Shown one piece after another: positions 1 through 5,683 of a stretch of DNA of 10,237 bases (position 1 is its first letter; the number at the start of each line of letters is the position of its first letter). Origin of the DNA: Actinomycetes bacterium (lineage in GTDB: Bacteria; Actinomycetota; Acidimicrobiia; Acidimicrobiales; Bog-793); assembly GCA_021823365.1 (NCBI GenBank), contig JAKAOD010000069.1:1-10237 (forward strand), written 5' to 3'. Under the pieces are notes generated by a model. The model was not told the DNA's origin. It did not search any database and worked only from the letters and a program-made list of their open reading frames with translations. A program made the translations under genes and the position numbers.

Positions 1-1290
1 TTGCAGCGTGCCCGGCGGCCGACCGCCTCGGCGGCCGGTGAGGCCCGGCTGGTCGCGATCATCATCGATATCGATCGCTTCAAGGAGATCAACGACGCGA
101 TGGGCCGTTCGGTCGGGGACCGAGTCCTGCAGACGGTCGCGGCCAAGCTCCGCGAGACCGCCCTGCCCGGGGACACGATCGCCCGCCTCGGCGGCGACAG
201 GTTCGCGCTCGTCTGCTCGGGGGTATTCGACCAAGCCTCGGCTCTCGAGATCGGCAACCGCGTCGTCGCTGCGCTCACCGGGGTGATCGAGATGCAGGGC
301 GTCAGCCTGCGCGTCGAGGTGAGCGCGGGCGTGGCGCTCAGCCCGCTCCACGCCCGAGAAGCCGACGCGTTGCTGCAGCGTGCCGAGACCGCGCTCTACC
401 GCGCCAAGGGGTCGAGGCGCGGCAGCGTGCTCCTCTACGACGAGCGCTTCGACGAGTCCTCGGTGGAGCGGCTGACCCTCATGGGGCAGCTGTCCAAGGG
501 CATCGACGACGAGCTCGTCGTGCACTACCAGCCGAAGTGCCGCCTCTCCGACGGCGCCGTCGTCGGGGCCGAGGCCCTCGTCAGGTGGCAGCACCCGACG
601 CTCGGGCTGCTGTCCCCCGCCAGCTTCCTCGACTCCGCCGAGCGGACCGGGCTCATCCTTCCCCTCACCGAGCAGGTGTTCCGCCAGGTCGTCGAGCAGT
701 GGCGACGCTGGCAGGAATCAGGCCTGGACCTGCCGATCTCGGTCAACGTCTCGGCTGCGAACATCTGCGACCCCATGCTGCCCGCCGCGCTCGGCCGCGT
801 CCTGCAGGAGCACTCGGCACCGAGACGGCGCTTCTTGGTCGAAGTCACCGAGACCTCCGCCGTGACCGACCTCGCGTCGGCGATCCAGGTGCTGGAGCAG
901 CTGCGGGAGCTCGGGCTCGGCATCTCCATCGACGACTTCGGCACCGGCCACGCGTCGCTCGCCCACATCAGGGACCTCGGACCGGTCGAAGTGAAGATCG
1001 ACCGCTCGTTCGTGGCGTCGGCGACGTCGAACGAGCGAGACCTCGCGCTCATCCGTGCCGCGACCGAGCTGGGCCACGGTCTCGGCCTGGCGGTCGTCGC
1101 CGAGGGCGTCGAGACGGCCGAGCAGCTCGAGCTCGTCACCGAGGTGGGCTGCGACCTCGCGCAGGGCTTCTTCATCCTGCCTCCCGTCACGGCGGAGGAG
1201 CTCGTATGCTGGGTCAGCCGACCGCACGTCTCGCCCCGGCACGTGCACCCCCCGTCGCAGCCGGCCGCGACCCAGCTGGTCGAGACCTGA
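1..1290 (+). CDS. GGDEF-EAL domain protein (5' truncated), probable c-di-GMP phosphodiesterase
   Basis: This is the C-terminal part of a cyclic-di-GMP signalling protein; the frame is open from the window edge, so the start and any sensor domain lie outside. Residues are numbered from base 1. A GGDEF domain covers about 15-148 and an EAL domain about 160-405. The GGDEF domain keeps the early DIDRFKEIND segment (23-32), but the signature reads GGDRF (64-68), with Arg in place of the catalytic Glu. The RxxD inhibitory site expected just upstream is also absent (LPGD, 55-58). The EAL domain looks catalytically complete: EAL 191-193 in AEALVRW, Asn249 in SVNVSA, Glu284 in EVTET, DDFG 311-314, Lys332, Glu368 in AEGVET and Gln388. 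I infer an active phosphodiesterase that hydrolyses c-di-GMP, with a degenerate GGDEF domain that may sense GTP. The last 25 residues are a Pro/His-rich tail of no known function. The domain assignment is certain; the enzymatic direction is inferred from motifs. Confidence 0.93.
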   Translation: MQRARRPTASAAGEARLVAIIIDIDRFKEINDAMGRSVGDRVLQTVAAKLRETALPGDTIARLGGDRFALVCSGVFDQASALEIGNRVVAALTGVIEMQGVSLRVEVSAGVALSPLHAREADALLQRAETALYRAKGSRRGSVLLYDERFDESSVERLTLMGQLSKGIDDELVVHYQPKCRLSDGAVVGAEALVRWQHPTLGLLSPASFLDSAERTGLILPLTEQVFRQVVEQWRRWQESGLDLPISVNVSAANICDPMLPAALGRVLQEHSAPRRRFLVEVTETSAVTDLASAIQVLEQLRELGLGISIDDFGTGHASLAHIRDLGPVEVKIDRSFVASATSNERDLALIRAATELGHGLGLAVVAEGVETAEQLELVTEVGCDLAQGFFILPPVTAEELVCWVSRPHVSPRHVHPPSQPAATQLVET

Positions 1291-1299
1291 CCCAGGCCG

Positions 1300-1313
1300 A
1301 CCGGACCTCCGGT
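1300..1313. repeat. Inverted repeat ACCGGA-cc-TCCGGT upstream of promoter
   Basis: This is a perfect 6-bp dyad with a 2-bp spacer. It begins 10 bp after the GGDEF-EAL stop codon and ends 7 bp before the -35 box of the downstream promoter. It could be an operator half-site pair for a dimeric regulator of the amidohydrolase gene. A spacer this short makes a stable RNA terminator hairpin unlikely. Six-bp GC-rich dyads also arise by chance, so function is unproven. Confidence 0.3.
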
Positions 1314-1320
1314 GCGCTCG

Positions 1321-1349
1321 TTGACGCCGGCCGGCGGGCGCGCTAGAAC
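1321..1349 (+). promoter_or_regulatory. Sigma70-like promoter for the amidohydrolase gene
   Basis: A -35 box TTGACG (1321-1326) is followed after exactly 17 bp by TAGAAC (1344-1349). These match the TTGACA and TATAAT consensus at 5 of 6 and 4 of 6 positions. A transcript starting near 1356 would carry a leader of about 44 nt before the GTG start at 1400. The spacer holds a perfect 12-bp palindrome CGCCGGCCGGCG (1325-1336) that overlaps the -35 box and could serve as a repressor site. The promoter fits a gene whose upstream neighbour ends 109 bp away. It is a sequence match only. Confidence 0.55.
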
Positions 1350-1366
1350 GCATCCCCGACGCGAGC

Positions 1367-1394
1367 GCGGGCCCCGAACGGCCCGCTTGGGGGA
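1367..1394 (+). promoter_or_regulatory. Leader hairpin next to the amidohydrolase ribosome binding site
   Basis: A 7-bp stem GCGGGCC/GGCCCGC (1367-1373 and 1380-1386) with a 6-nt loop ends two bases before the Shine-Dalgarno-like GGGGGA (1389-1394). That element sits 5 nt before the GTG start at 1400. The CCCC at 1372-1375 could instead pair with the G-run of the Shine-Dalgarno element, so competition between hairpin and ribosome site is possible. The ribosome site supports the GTG start; the regulatory role is inference. Confidence 0.4.
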
Positions 1395-1399
1395 CCACC

Positions 1400-2434
1400 G
1401 TGAGCGACCACGCAGACCAGCACGAGACGCTCCGCCGGATCGCCACCGAGGAAGCCTTCGTGATCCCCGAGGTGGCCGCCGCGCACAAGGTGATCGCCGA
1501 GGCGCCCGGTACCAGCCTGGACATCCCCCTCCTCAGAGCCATCTACGCCAGCCCGCCGGAGAGGTCGGTCTTCCTCGACCGCCTCTTGGACCTCGACGAG
1601 CTGCGGATCGCCGACATGGACGCCAACGGCGTCGACGTCGAGCTCCTCTCGCTCACGGCGCCCGGGGTCCAGATGTTCGACGCCGACACCGCGACCGGGC
1701 TCGCCACGCTCGCCAACGACCGTCTCGCCGAGGCGATCGCGCGGCACCCCGGGCGCTACGCAGGGCTCGCGAGCTTCGCGCCCCAGTCGCCCAGGCGTGC
1801 GGCCGAGGAGATGCGAAGGGCGATCGAGGACCTCGGGCTGCACGGCTTCGTCGTGAACTCGCACACGAACGACGAGTACCTCGACCATCCGAAGTACTGG
1901 CCGGTGCTCGAAGCCGCCGAGGCGCTCGGCGCCTGCATCTACATCCATCCCCGCGGCGCCTCCGCCGGGCTCGCCGACCCCCTGCGCGACTACGGGCTGT
2001 GGGCGGCGATGTGGGGCTACGGCATCGAGACGTCGACCCACGCGGTCCGCCTCATCGCGAGCGGCGTGCTCGACCGCTTTCCCCGCCTGCAGCTCTGCCT
2101 CGGGCACATGGGTGAGGCGGTCCACTTCTGGGCCTGGCGCCTCGACTTCATGCAGCGCCGCAACGCAGACCTCGGTTGGGGCCCGCGCCTCGAGCTGCGG
2201 CCCAGCGAGTACCTGCAGCGCAACTTCGTGATCACGACGAGCGGGCTCGAGTCCCACCTGGCGCTCGACTTCTCGATCAAGGCCCTCGGCGCCGAGCGCG
2301 TGCTGTGGGCGATCGACTACCCGTACCAGCCGACCGCGCCTGCGGTCGCCTTCTTGGACTCCGCCCCCATCAGCGACGAGGAGCGAGCTCTCGTCTCTCA
2401 CCGTAACGCGGAGCGGGTCTTCCACATCGCGTGA
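1400..2434 (+). CDS. Amidohydrolase-superfamily metal enzyme, LigW / gamma-resorcylate decarboxylase-like
   Basis: This is a 344-residue TIM-barrel protein of the amidohydrolase 2 (ACMSD) group. Family members decarboxylate aromatic acids such as 5-carboxyvanillate, 2,3-dihydroxybenzoate or gamma-resorcylate without oxygen, or hydrolyse related compounds. The N-terminal metal motif reads IATEEAF (14-20), so the usual E-x-H is E-x-A (Glu17, Ala19), as I recall for 5-carboxyvanillate decarboxylase LigW. The remaining ligands are in order: His183 (IYIHPRG), His236 (LGHMGE) and Asp306 (AIDYP). The 53-residue gap between the two histidines matches LigW as I remember it, and Arg247 (WRLD) sits where a substrate-carboxylate arginine is found. 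There is no signal peptide, so it is cytoplasmic. The GTG start is chosen because GGGGGA lies 5 nt upstream and the metal motif begins shortly after. The gene is monocistronic, with its own promoter and a strong terminator. The fold is certain, a mononuclear decarboxylase-type site is likely, and the substrate is unknown. Confidence 0.86.
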   Translation: MSDHADQHETLRRIATEEAFVIPEVAAAHKVIAEAPGTSLDIPLLRAIYASPPERSVFLDRLLDLDELRIADMDANGVDVELLSLTAPGVQMFDADTATGLATLANDRLAEAIARHPGRYAGLASFAPQSPRRAAEEMRRAIEDLGLHGFVVNSHTNDEYLDHPKYWPVLEAAEALGACIYIHPRGASAGLADPLRDYGLWAAMWGYGIETSTHAVRLIASGVLDRFPRLQLCLGHMGEAVHFWAWRLDFMQRRNADLGWGPRLELRPSEYLQRNFVITTSGLESHLALDFSIKALGAERVLWAIDYPYQPTAPAVAFLDSAPISDEERALVSHRNAERVFHIA

Positions 2435-2440
2435 CCCACC

Positions 2441-2478
2441 CTCCAGCGCTCGCCGAGCCGGGTCGGCGAGCGCTGGAG
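2441..2478. terminator. Bidirectional hairpin terminator between convergent genes
   Basis: A perfect 16-bp inverted repeat has arms CTCCAGCGCTCGCCGA (2441-2456) and its complement (2463-2478), around a 6-nt loop GCCGGG. A further CCAC/GTGG pairing lies outside a one-base bulge. It sits 6 bp after the stop of the amidohydrolase gene and 16 bp beyond the stop of the minus-strand solute-binding protein gene, so it can serve both strands. There is no T-run, which is common for terminators in high-GC Actinomycetota. Confidence 0.85.
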
Positions 2479-2494
2479 GTGGACCGTACGTCGA

Positions 2495-4183
2495 TCAGGA
2501 GTTGTTGTTGTAGGCGTACTGCCACAGGATCGCGGGCACGACGTCCACCGCGTCGAGCGGGGTCGAGAGTCCAGGCGCGCCAGCGCCGTGGATCACGGTG
2601 TCGTAGCCGTTGATCGGGAAGAGGAACGGTCCCCACGCCTCCTTGGCGATGAGCGCCGCCGCCTTCTTGTAATACCCGTCCCGAGCCGCTGTTGTGGTCG
2701 TCCCCGACGCCTTCAACAGCAGTGTGTCGAGCTGCGCGGAGTGGACGCCCGAGAACGGAGAGTGCGATGTGAAGCGGAAGGCCACCCCGACACCGGTCGC
2801 CGGTGTGTAGGCGCCCGCCGTCTGCAGCGCGATCTGCCACTTCCCTCCCAGGAACTCCGCGACGAGGGCGGACAGTGTGTACTCCTTCAGCGTCACCGTC
2901 ATCCCCGCGTCCTGGTACATCGTCTGCAGGGCTTCGTCCATGTTCTGGGCTTGGACGTTCTGGATCGTGAAAAGTGTGAAGGACAGGCCGCCCAGCTTCT
3001 TCACGATCGCCCTCGCCTTGCTCAGTGTGTAGCCGATGTAGCCCGGCACCTTCTGCTCGTAGAACTTGCCGGCCGGCGCCTCGAAGGACTGGCCCACCGG
3101 GGTCTTCCCGCCGAACAGCTTGTCGTCGAGGACCTTGGCTGTGGTGGCGTAGTAGATGGCCCTGCGCGCTGTGATGTTGTTGAAGGGCGGGATCGACGTG
3201 TTGAGCTGGATATCGTAGGGCGAGGTCGACGGCTCGCTCGTGAGCGTGAAGTGCGATCCGAACGCCTTCGCCAGCGTGGGCGAGGAGACGTCCTCGAACG
3301 CCTGCCCGGTCCCTGCGAGCATCGCCTCGTAGGCCGCCTCTGTGTTGGCCACCGACTTGAAGGTGAGCCTGTTCAGGTAGGGAAGCCCCTTCTGCCAGTA
3401 GAGGGGGTTCTTCTTCAGCTCGAGGACCGAGCTCGGGGTGTCGCTCACGACCTTGAACGGGCCCGCACCGACGGGGTCGATGGCGTACTTCGCAGCTCCC
3501 TCCTTGGCGAGGGCCCCGGGCGCCACGATCCAGTTGAAGATGCTCCCCTGCATCGCGGCGATGAACGAGGCGTCCACGTAGTCGAGCGTGATCGAGACGC
3601 CGCCCGGGATCACCTTGATGACCGGCGGTGTCTTCTGGGCGAAGACCGGCTTGCACGAGCAGTTGGTCGTGACGTCGACCTTCCAGTCGGCAGCCACCGC
3701 CTGGGGCGTGAACGGCTCGCCGTCGGAGAACTTCACGCCCTTGCGGATGAAGACCTCGATCGTCTTTGTGTGGTTCGTGTACTTGTAGCCGGTGGCGAGG
3801 TCGCCGATGGTCTTGCCCTTCGGGCCGAGCGCGAAGAGCTCGCCGAAGATGGCGTCGAGGTAGCTGATGTCCGCGCCGCCGTTCGTGTCGGTCTCGGGGT
3901 CGAGGCCGGGCCAGCTCCCCTCGTAGCCGGTCCACTCGAGCACCGTCAGCGAGCCGCCCTCCTTCGGCTTCACGCCGCCGCAGTACGGGCACGGCGGCGC
4001 AGCGACGTGCGCGGCTCCACGGTGCACGGCCGCATGGTGCGCGGCAGCGTGCGAACGTGTCGCGGCCGAGGCGAGCGTGCCTGCGCTGATCAGCGCGACC
4101 ATCGCCACCACGACCGACGCCGTGCCGGCTCCGAGCAGTGCCCGCCTGCGACGCCGAGCCGGCGGCCCTTCGCGCTCCGTCAT
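2495..4183 (-). CDS. ABC transporter solute-binding protein, family 5 (peptide/nickel type)
   Basis: This is a 562-residue exported binding protein of the DppA/OppA/NikA family, which captures peptides, metal chelates or other small solutes for an ABC importer. The N-terminus has an arginine cluster (RRRRR, 10-14), then a hydrophobic segment (about 15-41) ending in ASA-A. It looks like a Sec or loosely Tat-like signal with no lipobox. A linker (42-64) carries five His, followed by CPYC (65-68). The family core starts at about 75. Recognisable segments are the KGVKFSDGEPFT motif (148-159), DPVGAGPFKVV (236-246), NPLYWQKGLPYLNRLTF (259-275), a FNN-x-TARRAIYYA segment (334-346) and a C-terminal lobe to 562. 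A second Cys pair is CSC (175-177). The ATG start at 4183 has GAGAG 6 nt upstream and directly precedes the signal peptide; the open frame further upstream lies antisense-in-frame to the dehydrogenase and is not real. No permease or ATPase gene is adjacent, so it is an orphan here. Thr codon ACA is unusually common compared with neighbouring genes. The ligand is unknown. Confidence 0.9.
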   Translation of the reverse strand: MTEREGPPARRRRRALLGAGTASVVVAMVALISAGTLASAATRSHAAAHHAAVHRGAAHVAAPPCPYCGGVKPKEGGSLTVLEWTGYEGSWPGLDPETDTNGGADISYLDAIFGELFALGPKGKTIGDLATGYKYTNHTKTIEVFIRKGVKFSDGEPFTPQAVAADWKVDVTTNCSCKPVFAQKTPPVIKVIPGGVSITLDYVDASFIAAMQGSIFNWIVAPGALAKEGAAKYAIDPVGAGPFKVVSDTPSSVLELKKNPLYWQKGLPYLNRLTFKSVANTEAAYEAMLAGTGQAFEDVSSPTLAKAFGSHFTLTSEPSTSPYDIQLNTSIPPFNNITARRAIYYATTAKVLDDKLFGGKTPVGQSFEAPAGKFYEQKVPGYIGYTLSKARAIVKKLGGLSFTLFTIQNVQAQNMDEALQTMYQDAGMTVTLKEYTLSALVAEFLGGKWQIALQTAGAYTPATGVGVAFRFTSHSPFSGVHSAQLDTLLLKASGTTTTAARDGYYKKAAALIAKEAWGPFLFPINGYDTVIHGAGAPGLSTPLDAVDVVPAILWQYAYNNNS

Positions 4184-4184
4184 C

Positions 4185-4200
4185 GAGTGCTCTCTCACTC
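4185..4200 (-). promoter_or_regulatory. Small hairpin presenting the ribosome binding site of the solute-binding protein gene
   Basis: On the minus strand GAGTG-agagag-CACTC forms a 5-bp stem one base before the ATG at 4183. The purine-rich AGAGAG serving as Shine-Dalgarno element lies in the loop, 6 nt from the start codon. The element supports the chosen start. Whether the short hairpin forms and matters is uncertain. Confidence 0.35.
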
Positions 4201-4283
4201 CACTACCCCTCCCTGTTCGCTGGCCTTGCAGATGTTCGTGCACCTGATGCTCCCCCGGTGACCCGTCAGGAAGCTGGTGCCCG

Positions 4284-4324
4284 TGCGGGCGCGCCCGCAT
4301 GCCCCGTTGCTTCGGCGTACGCCG
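4284..4324 (-). terminator. Two palindromes downstream of the alcohol dehydrogenase gene
   Basis: CGGCGTACGCCG (4313-4324) begins 5 bp beyond the dehydrogenase stop, and TGCGGGCGCGCCCGCA (4284-4299) follows 13 bp later. Both are perfect palindromes in the 146-bp gap before the solute-binding protein gene. They could act as a tandem terminator or attenuator between the two genes, or bind a dimeric regulator. Neither has a T-run. I found no convincing promoter in the rest of the gap. Confidence 0.35.
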
Positions 4325-4329
4325 CGTCC

Positions 4330-5529
4330 TCAGTCGTCGTAGACGATGACCCCCCGGACGTTCTTCCCGTCCAGCATGTCCTGGTATCCCTCGTTCACCT
4401 CCTCGAGCTTGTAGCGCCTCGTGATCAGCTCGTTCAGCATCAAGTCGCCGCTCTCCCATAAGGAGAGCAGGCGCGGGATGTCGTAGAGCGGGTTCGACGA
4501 GCCGAAGATGGTGCCCTGGATCCGCTTCTGCCAGCCGGTGATGGCGGCGCTGTTCTGCACGATGGTCATCTCGCCCTGCTTCGGGATGCCCGTGATGGTG
4601 ATCGTGCCGCCTTTCCCGACGATCTTGATGCCCCGGTCGACCACGTCGGCCGTCATCACGCCGACGGTCAAGATCGCGTGGTCCGCACCTTGGCCCCAGG
4701 TGACCTCGGTGATGTAGTCCTGCGCCTCGTCGGGGTCCGTGAACGTCCGGGTCGCGCCGACCTTCTCGGCCATCTCCAGCTTGAACGGGACCGGGTCGAC
4801 GGCGACGAGGTGCTTCGCTCCGGCGAAGCGGGCGCCCTGCACCGCGTTGATGCCCACCCCGCCGATGCCGAAGACGACGACGGTGTCGCCCGCCCGCACC
4901 TGCGAGGCGTAGACGGCCGAGCCCCACCCGGTGGTGACCCCGCAGCCGACCAGCGCCGCAATGTCGAAGGGGAGCCAGTCGTGGATCTTCGTGACCGACC
5001 ACTCCGAGACCACCGCGTACTCCGAGAAGGTGCCCAGCACGCACAGCCCGCCGACGTCCTCGCCGTTCTCGTGGAAGCGGAAGGTCTGGTCCGGCAGGCA
5101 CCCGACGCCGGCGAACAGGCCGCGATCGCACAGGCTGGAGCGCCCGGTCTGGCAGTAGCGGCAGGTGCCGCAGACCGGGATGAACGAGCAGACGATGTGG
5201 TCGCCCACCGCGACCCGGGTGACCTTGGCGCCCGTGGCCACGACCACGCCGGACCCCTCGTGCCCGCCGACCATGGGGAGCCGGGCGCGGCTGTCGCCGG
5301 CCCGCACGTGCTCGTCGGAGTGGCACAGGCCGGCAGCCTTGAGCTCGACGAGGACCTCGGTCTCCTTCGGGGGGTCGAGGTCGAGCTCGACGATGTCCCA
5401 GGGCTTTCCGGCCTCGTGCAGCACCGCGGCGCGGGTCCTGCTCACCGTCTCGCCAGCCGGCGCCTCCCGTCTCGAAGCCGAGGCGCCCTCGGTGCTGGTG
5501 CCCGCTCCTGCGAACGACCGCTCCAACAT
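4330..5529 (-). CDS. NDMA-dependent zinc alcohol dehydrogenase (nicotinoprotein type)
   Basis: This 399-residue medium-chain dehydrogenase closely resembles the NDMA-dependent alcohol dehydrogenase family (Rxyl_3153 type). In that family the NAD cofactor stays bound and electrons leave to an external acceptor, with mycofactocin proposed as the natural one. Visible motifs are catalytic zinc ligands Cys69 (GLCHSDEH), His90-Glu91 (GGHEG) and Cys196 (VGCG). The structural zinc cluster is Cys120, Cys123, Cys126 and Cys134. The Rossmann turn is GIGGVG (221-226), with Asp245 after the second strand, which fits NAD rather than NADP. The C-terminus GKNVRGVIVYDD is typical of the family. The start is the ATG at 5529 because GAGGGGG lies 6 nt upstream. 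It gives a 28-residue Ser/Ala-rich extension before the usual family start at SRTRAAVL. A GTG at 5445 would give a 371-residue protein of the usual length but has no good ribosome site. The gene has its own promoter and a structured leader. The substrate alcohol is unknown. Confidence 0.93.
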   Translation of the reverse strand: MLERSFAGAGTSTEGASASRREAPAGETVSRTRAAVLHEAGKPWDIVELDLDPPKETEVLVELKAAGLCHSDEHVRAGDSRARLPMVGGHEGSGVVVATGAKVTRVAVGDHIVCSFIPVCGTCRYCQTGRSSLCDRGLFAGVGCLPDQTFRFHENGEDVGGLCVLGTFSEYAVVSEWSVTKIHDWLPFDIAALVGCGVTTGWGSAVYASQVRAGDTVVVFGIGGVGINAVQGARFAGAKHLVAVDPVPFKLEMAEKVGATRTFTDPDEAQDYITEVTWGQGADHAILTVGVMTADVVDRGIKIVGKGGTITITGIPKQGEMTIVQNSAAITGWQKRIQGTIFGSSNPLYDIPRLLSLWESGDLMLNELITRRYKLEEVNEGYQDMLDGKNVRGVIVYDD

Positions 5530-5534
5530 GCGCT

Positions 5535-5590
5535 TCCCCCTCGCGTTCTGCGCCGGGGGACCCGTGCCGCGGTCCCCCCCAGCCGGCACG
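5535..5590 (-). promoter_or_regulatory. Structured 5' leader of the alcohol dehydrogenase gene with competing stems
   Basis: Read on the minus strand, the leader contains in order A = CGTGCCG (5590-5584), B = GGGGGACC (5578-5571), A' = CGGCACG (5569-5563), B' = GGTCCCCC (5562-5555) and the Shine-Dalgarno run GAGGGGGA (5542-5535). A pairs perfectly with A' (7 bp) and B with B' (8 bp). The TCCCCC of B' also pairs perfectly with GGGGGA of the ribosome site (6 bp), with an inner GCG/CGC stem. Stems A-A' and B-B' interlock and cannot both form fully, because no bases separate A' from B'. The arrangement resembles a translational switch: B-B' frees the ribosome site, A-A' frees B' to cover it. The pairings are seen in the sequence; regulation is inferred. 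Confidence 0.45.
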
Positions 5591-5618
5591 CTGCATGGCT
5601 CTGCACCGCCGTCACCCG

Positions 5619-5647
5619 ATCGTAGCGAAGCCGGTGGGCCGTCACAA
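5619..5647 (-). promoter_or_regulatory. Sigma70-like promoter for the alcohol dehydrogenase gene
   Basis: On the minus strand TTGTGA (5647-5642) is followed after exactly 17 bp by TACGAT (5624-5619). Each hexamer matches its consensus at 4 of 6 positions. Transcription would start near 5612, leaving a leader of about 80 nt that contains the competing stems. The site lies in the 154-bp gap after the esterase gene, the longest gap in the minus-strand series. A weak hairpin (GCTC/GAGC, 5662-5673) between the esterase stop and this promoter might help end the upstream transcript. Confidence 0.5.
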
Positions 5648-5683
5648 TGCGTTCGTTGCGCGCTCGTCCGAGCAGCGCCCCCT

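Noticed and set aside
1..3. TTG at base 1 as a true start of the GGDEF-EAL gene
   Set aside because: The GGDEF domain would lack its first helix and the usual D-x-LTGLxNR segment. The frame simply runs in from outside the window.
1312..2115. Arg/Pro-rich open frame on the + strand overlapping the amidohydrolase gene
   Set aside because: It is a frame-shifted shadow of a gene with conserved metal ligands and has no recognisable domain of its own.
5443..5445. GTG start for the alcohol dehydrogenase giving the usual family length
   Set aside because: No Shine-Dalgarno element lies at proper distance (GGGAGG is about 17 nt away), whereas the ATG at 5529 has an excellent one. It remains an alternative.
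5555..5590. An H-type pseudoknot formed by both A-A' and B-B' stems of the dehydrogenase leader
   Set aside because: No unpaired base separates A' from B', so the connecting strand could not cross a 7-bp stem. The two stems are better read as alternatives.
4184..5596. Upstream extension of the solute-binding protein frame, suggesting a 1033-residue protein
   Set aside because: The extension lies in another frame of the alcohol dehydrogenase gene, is Arg/Gly-rich and has no homologous features. The signal peptide and ribosome site place the start at 4183.
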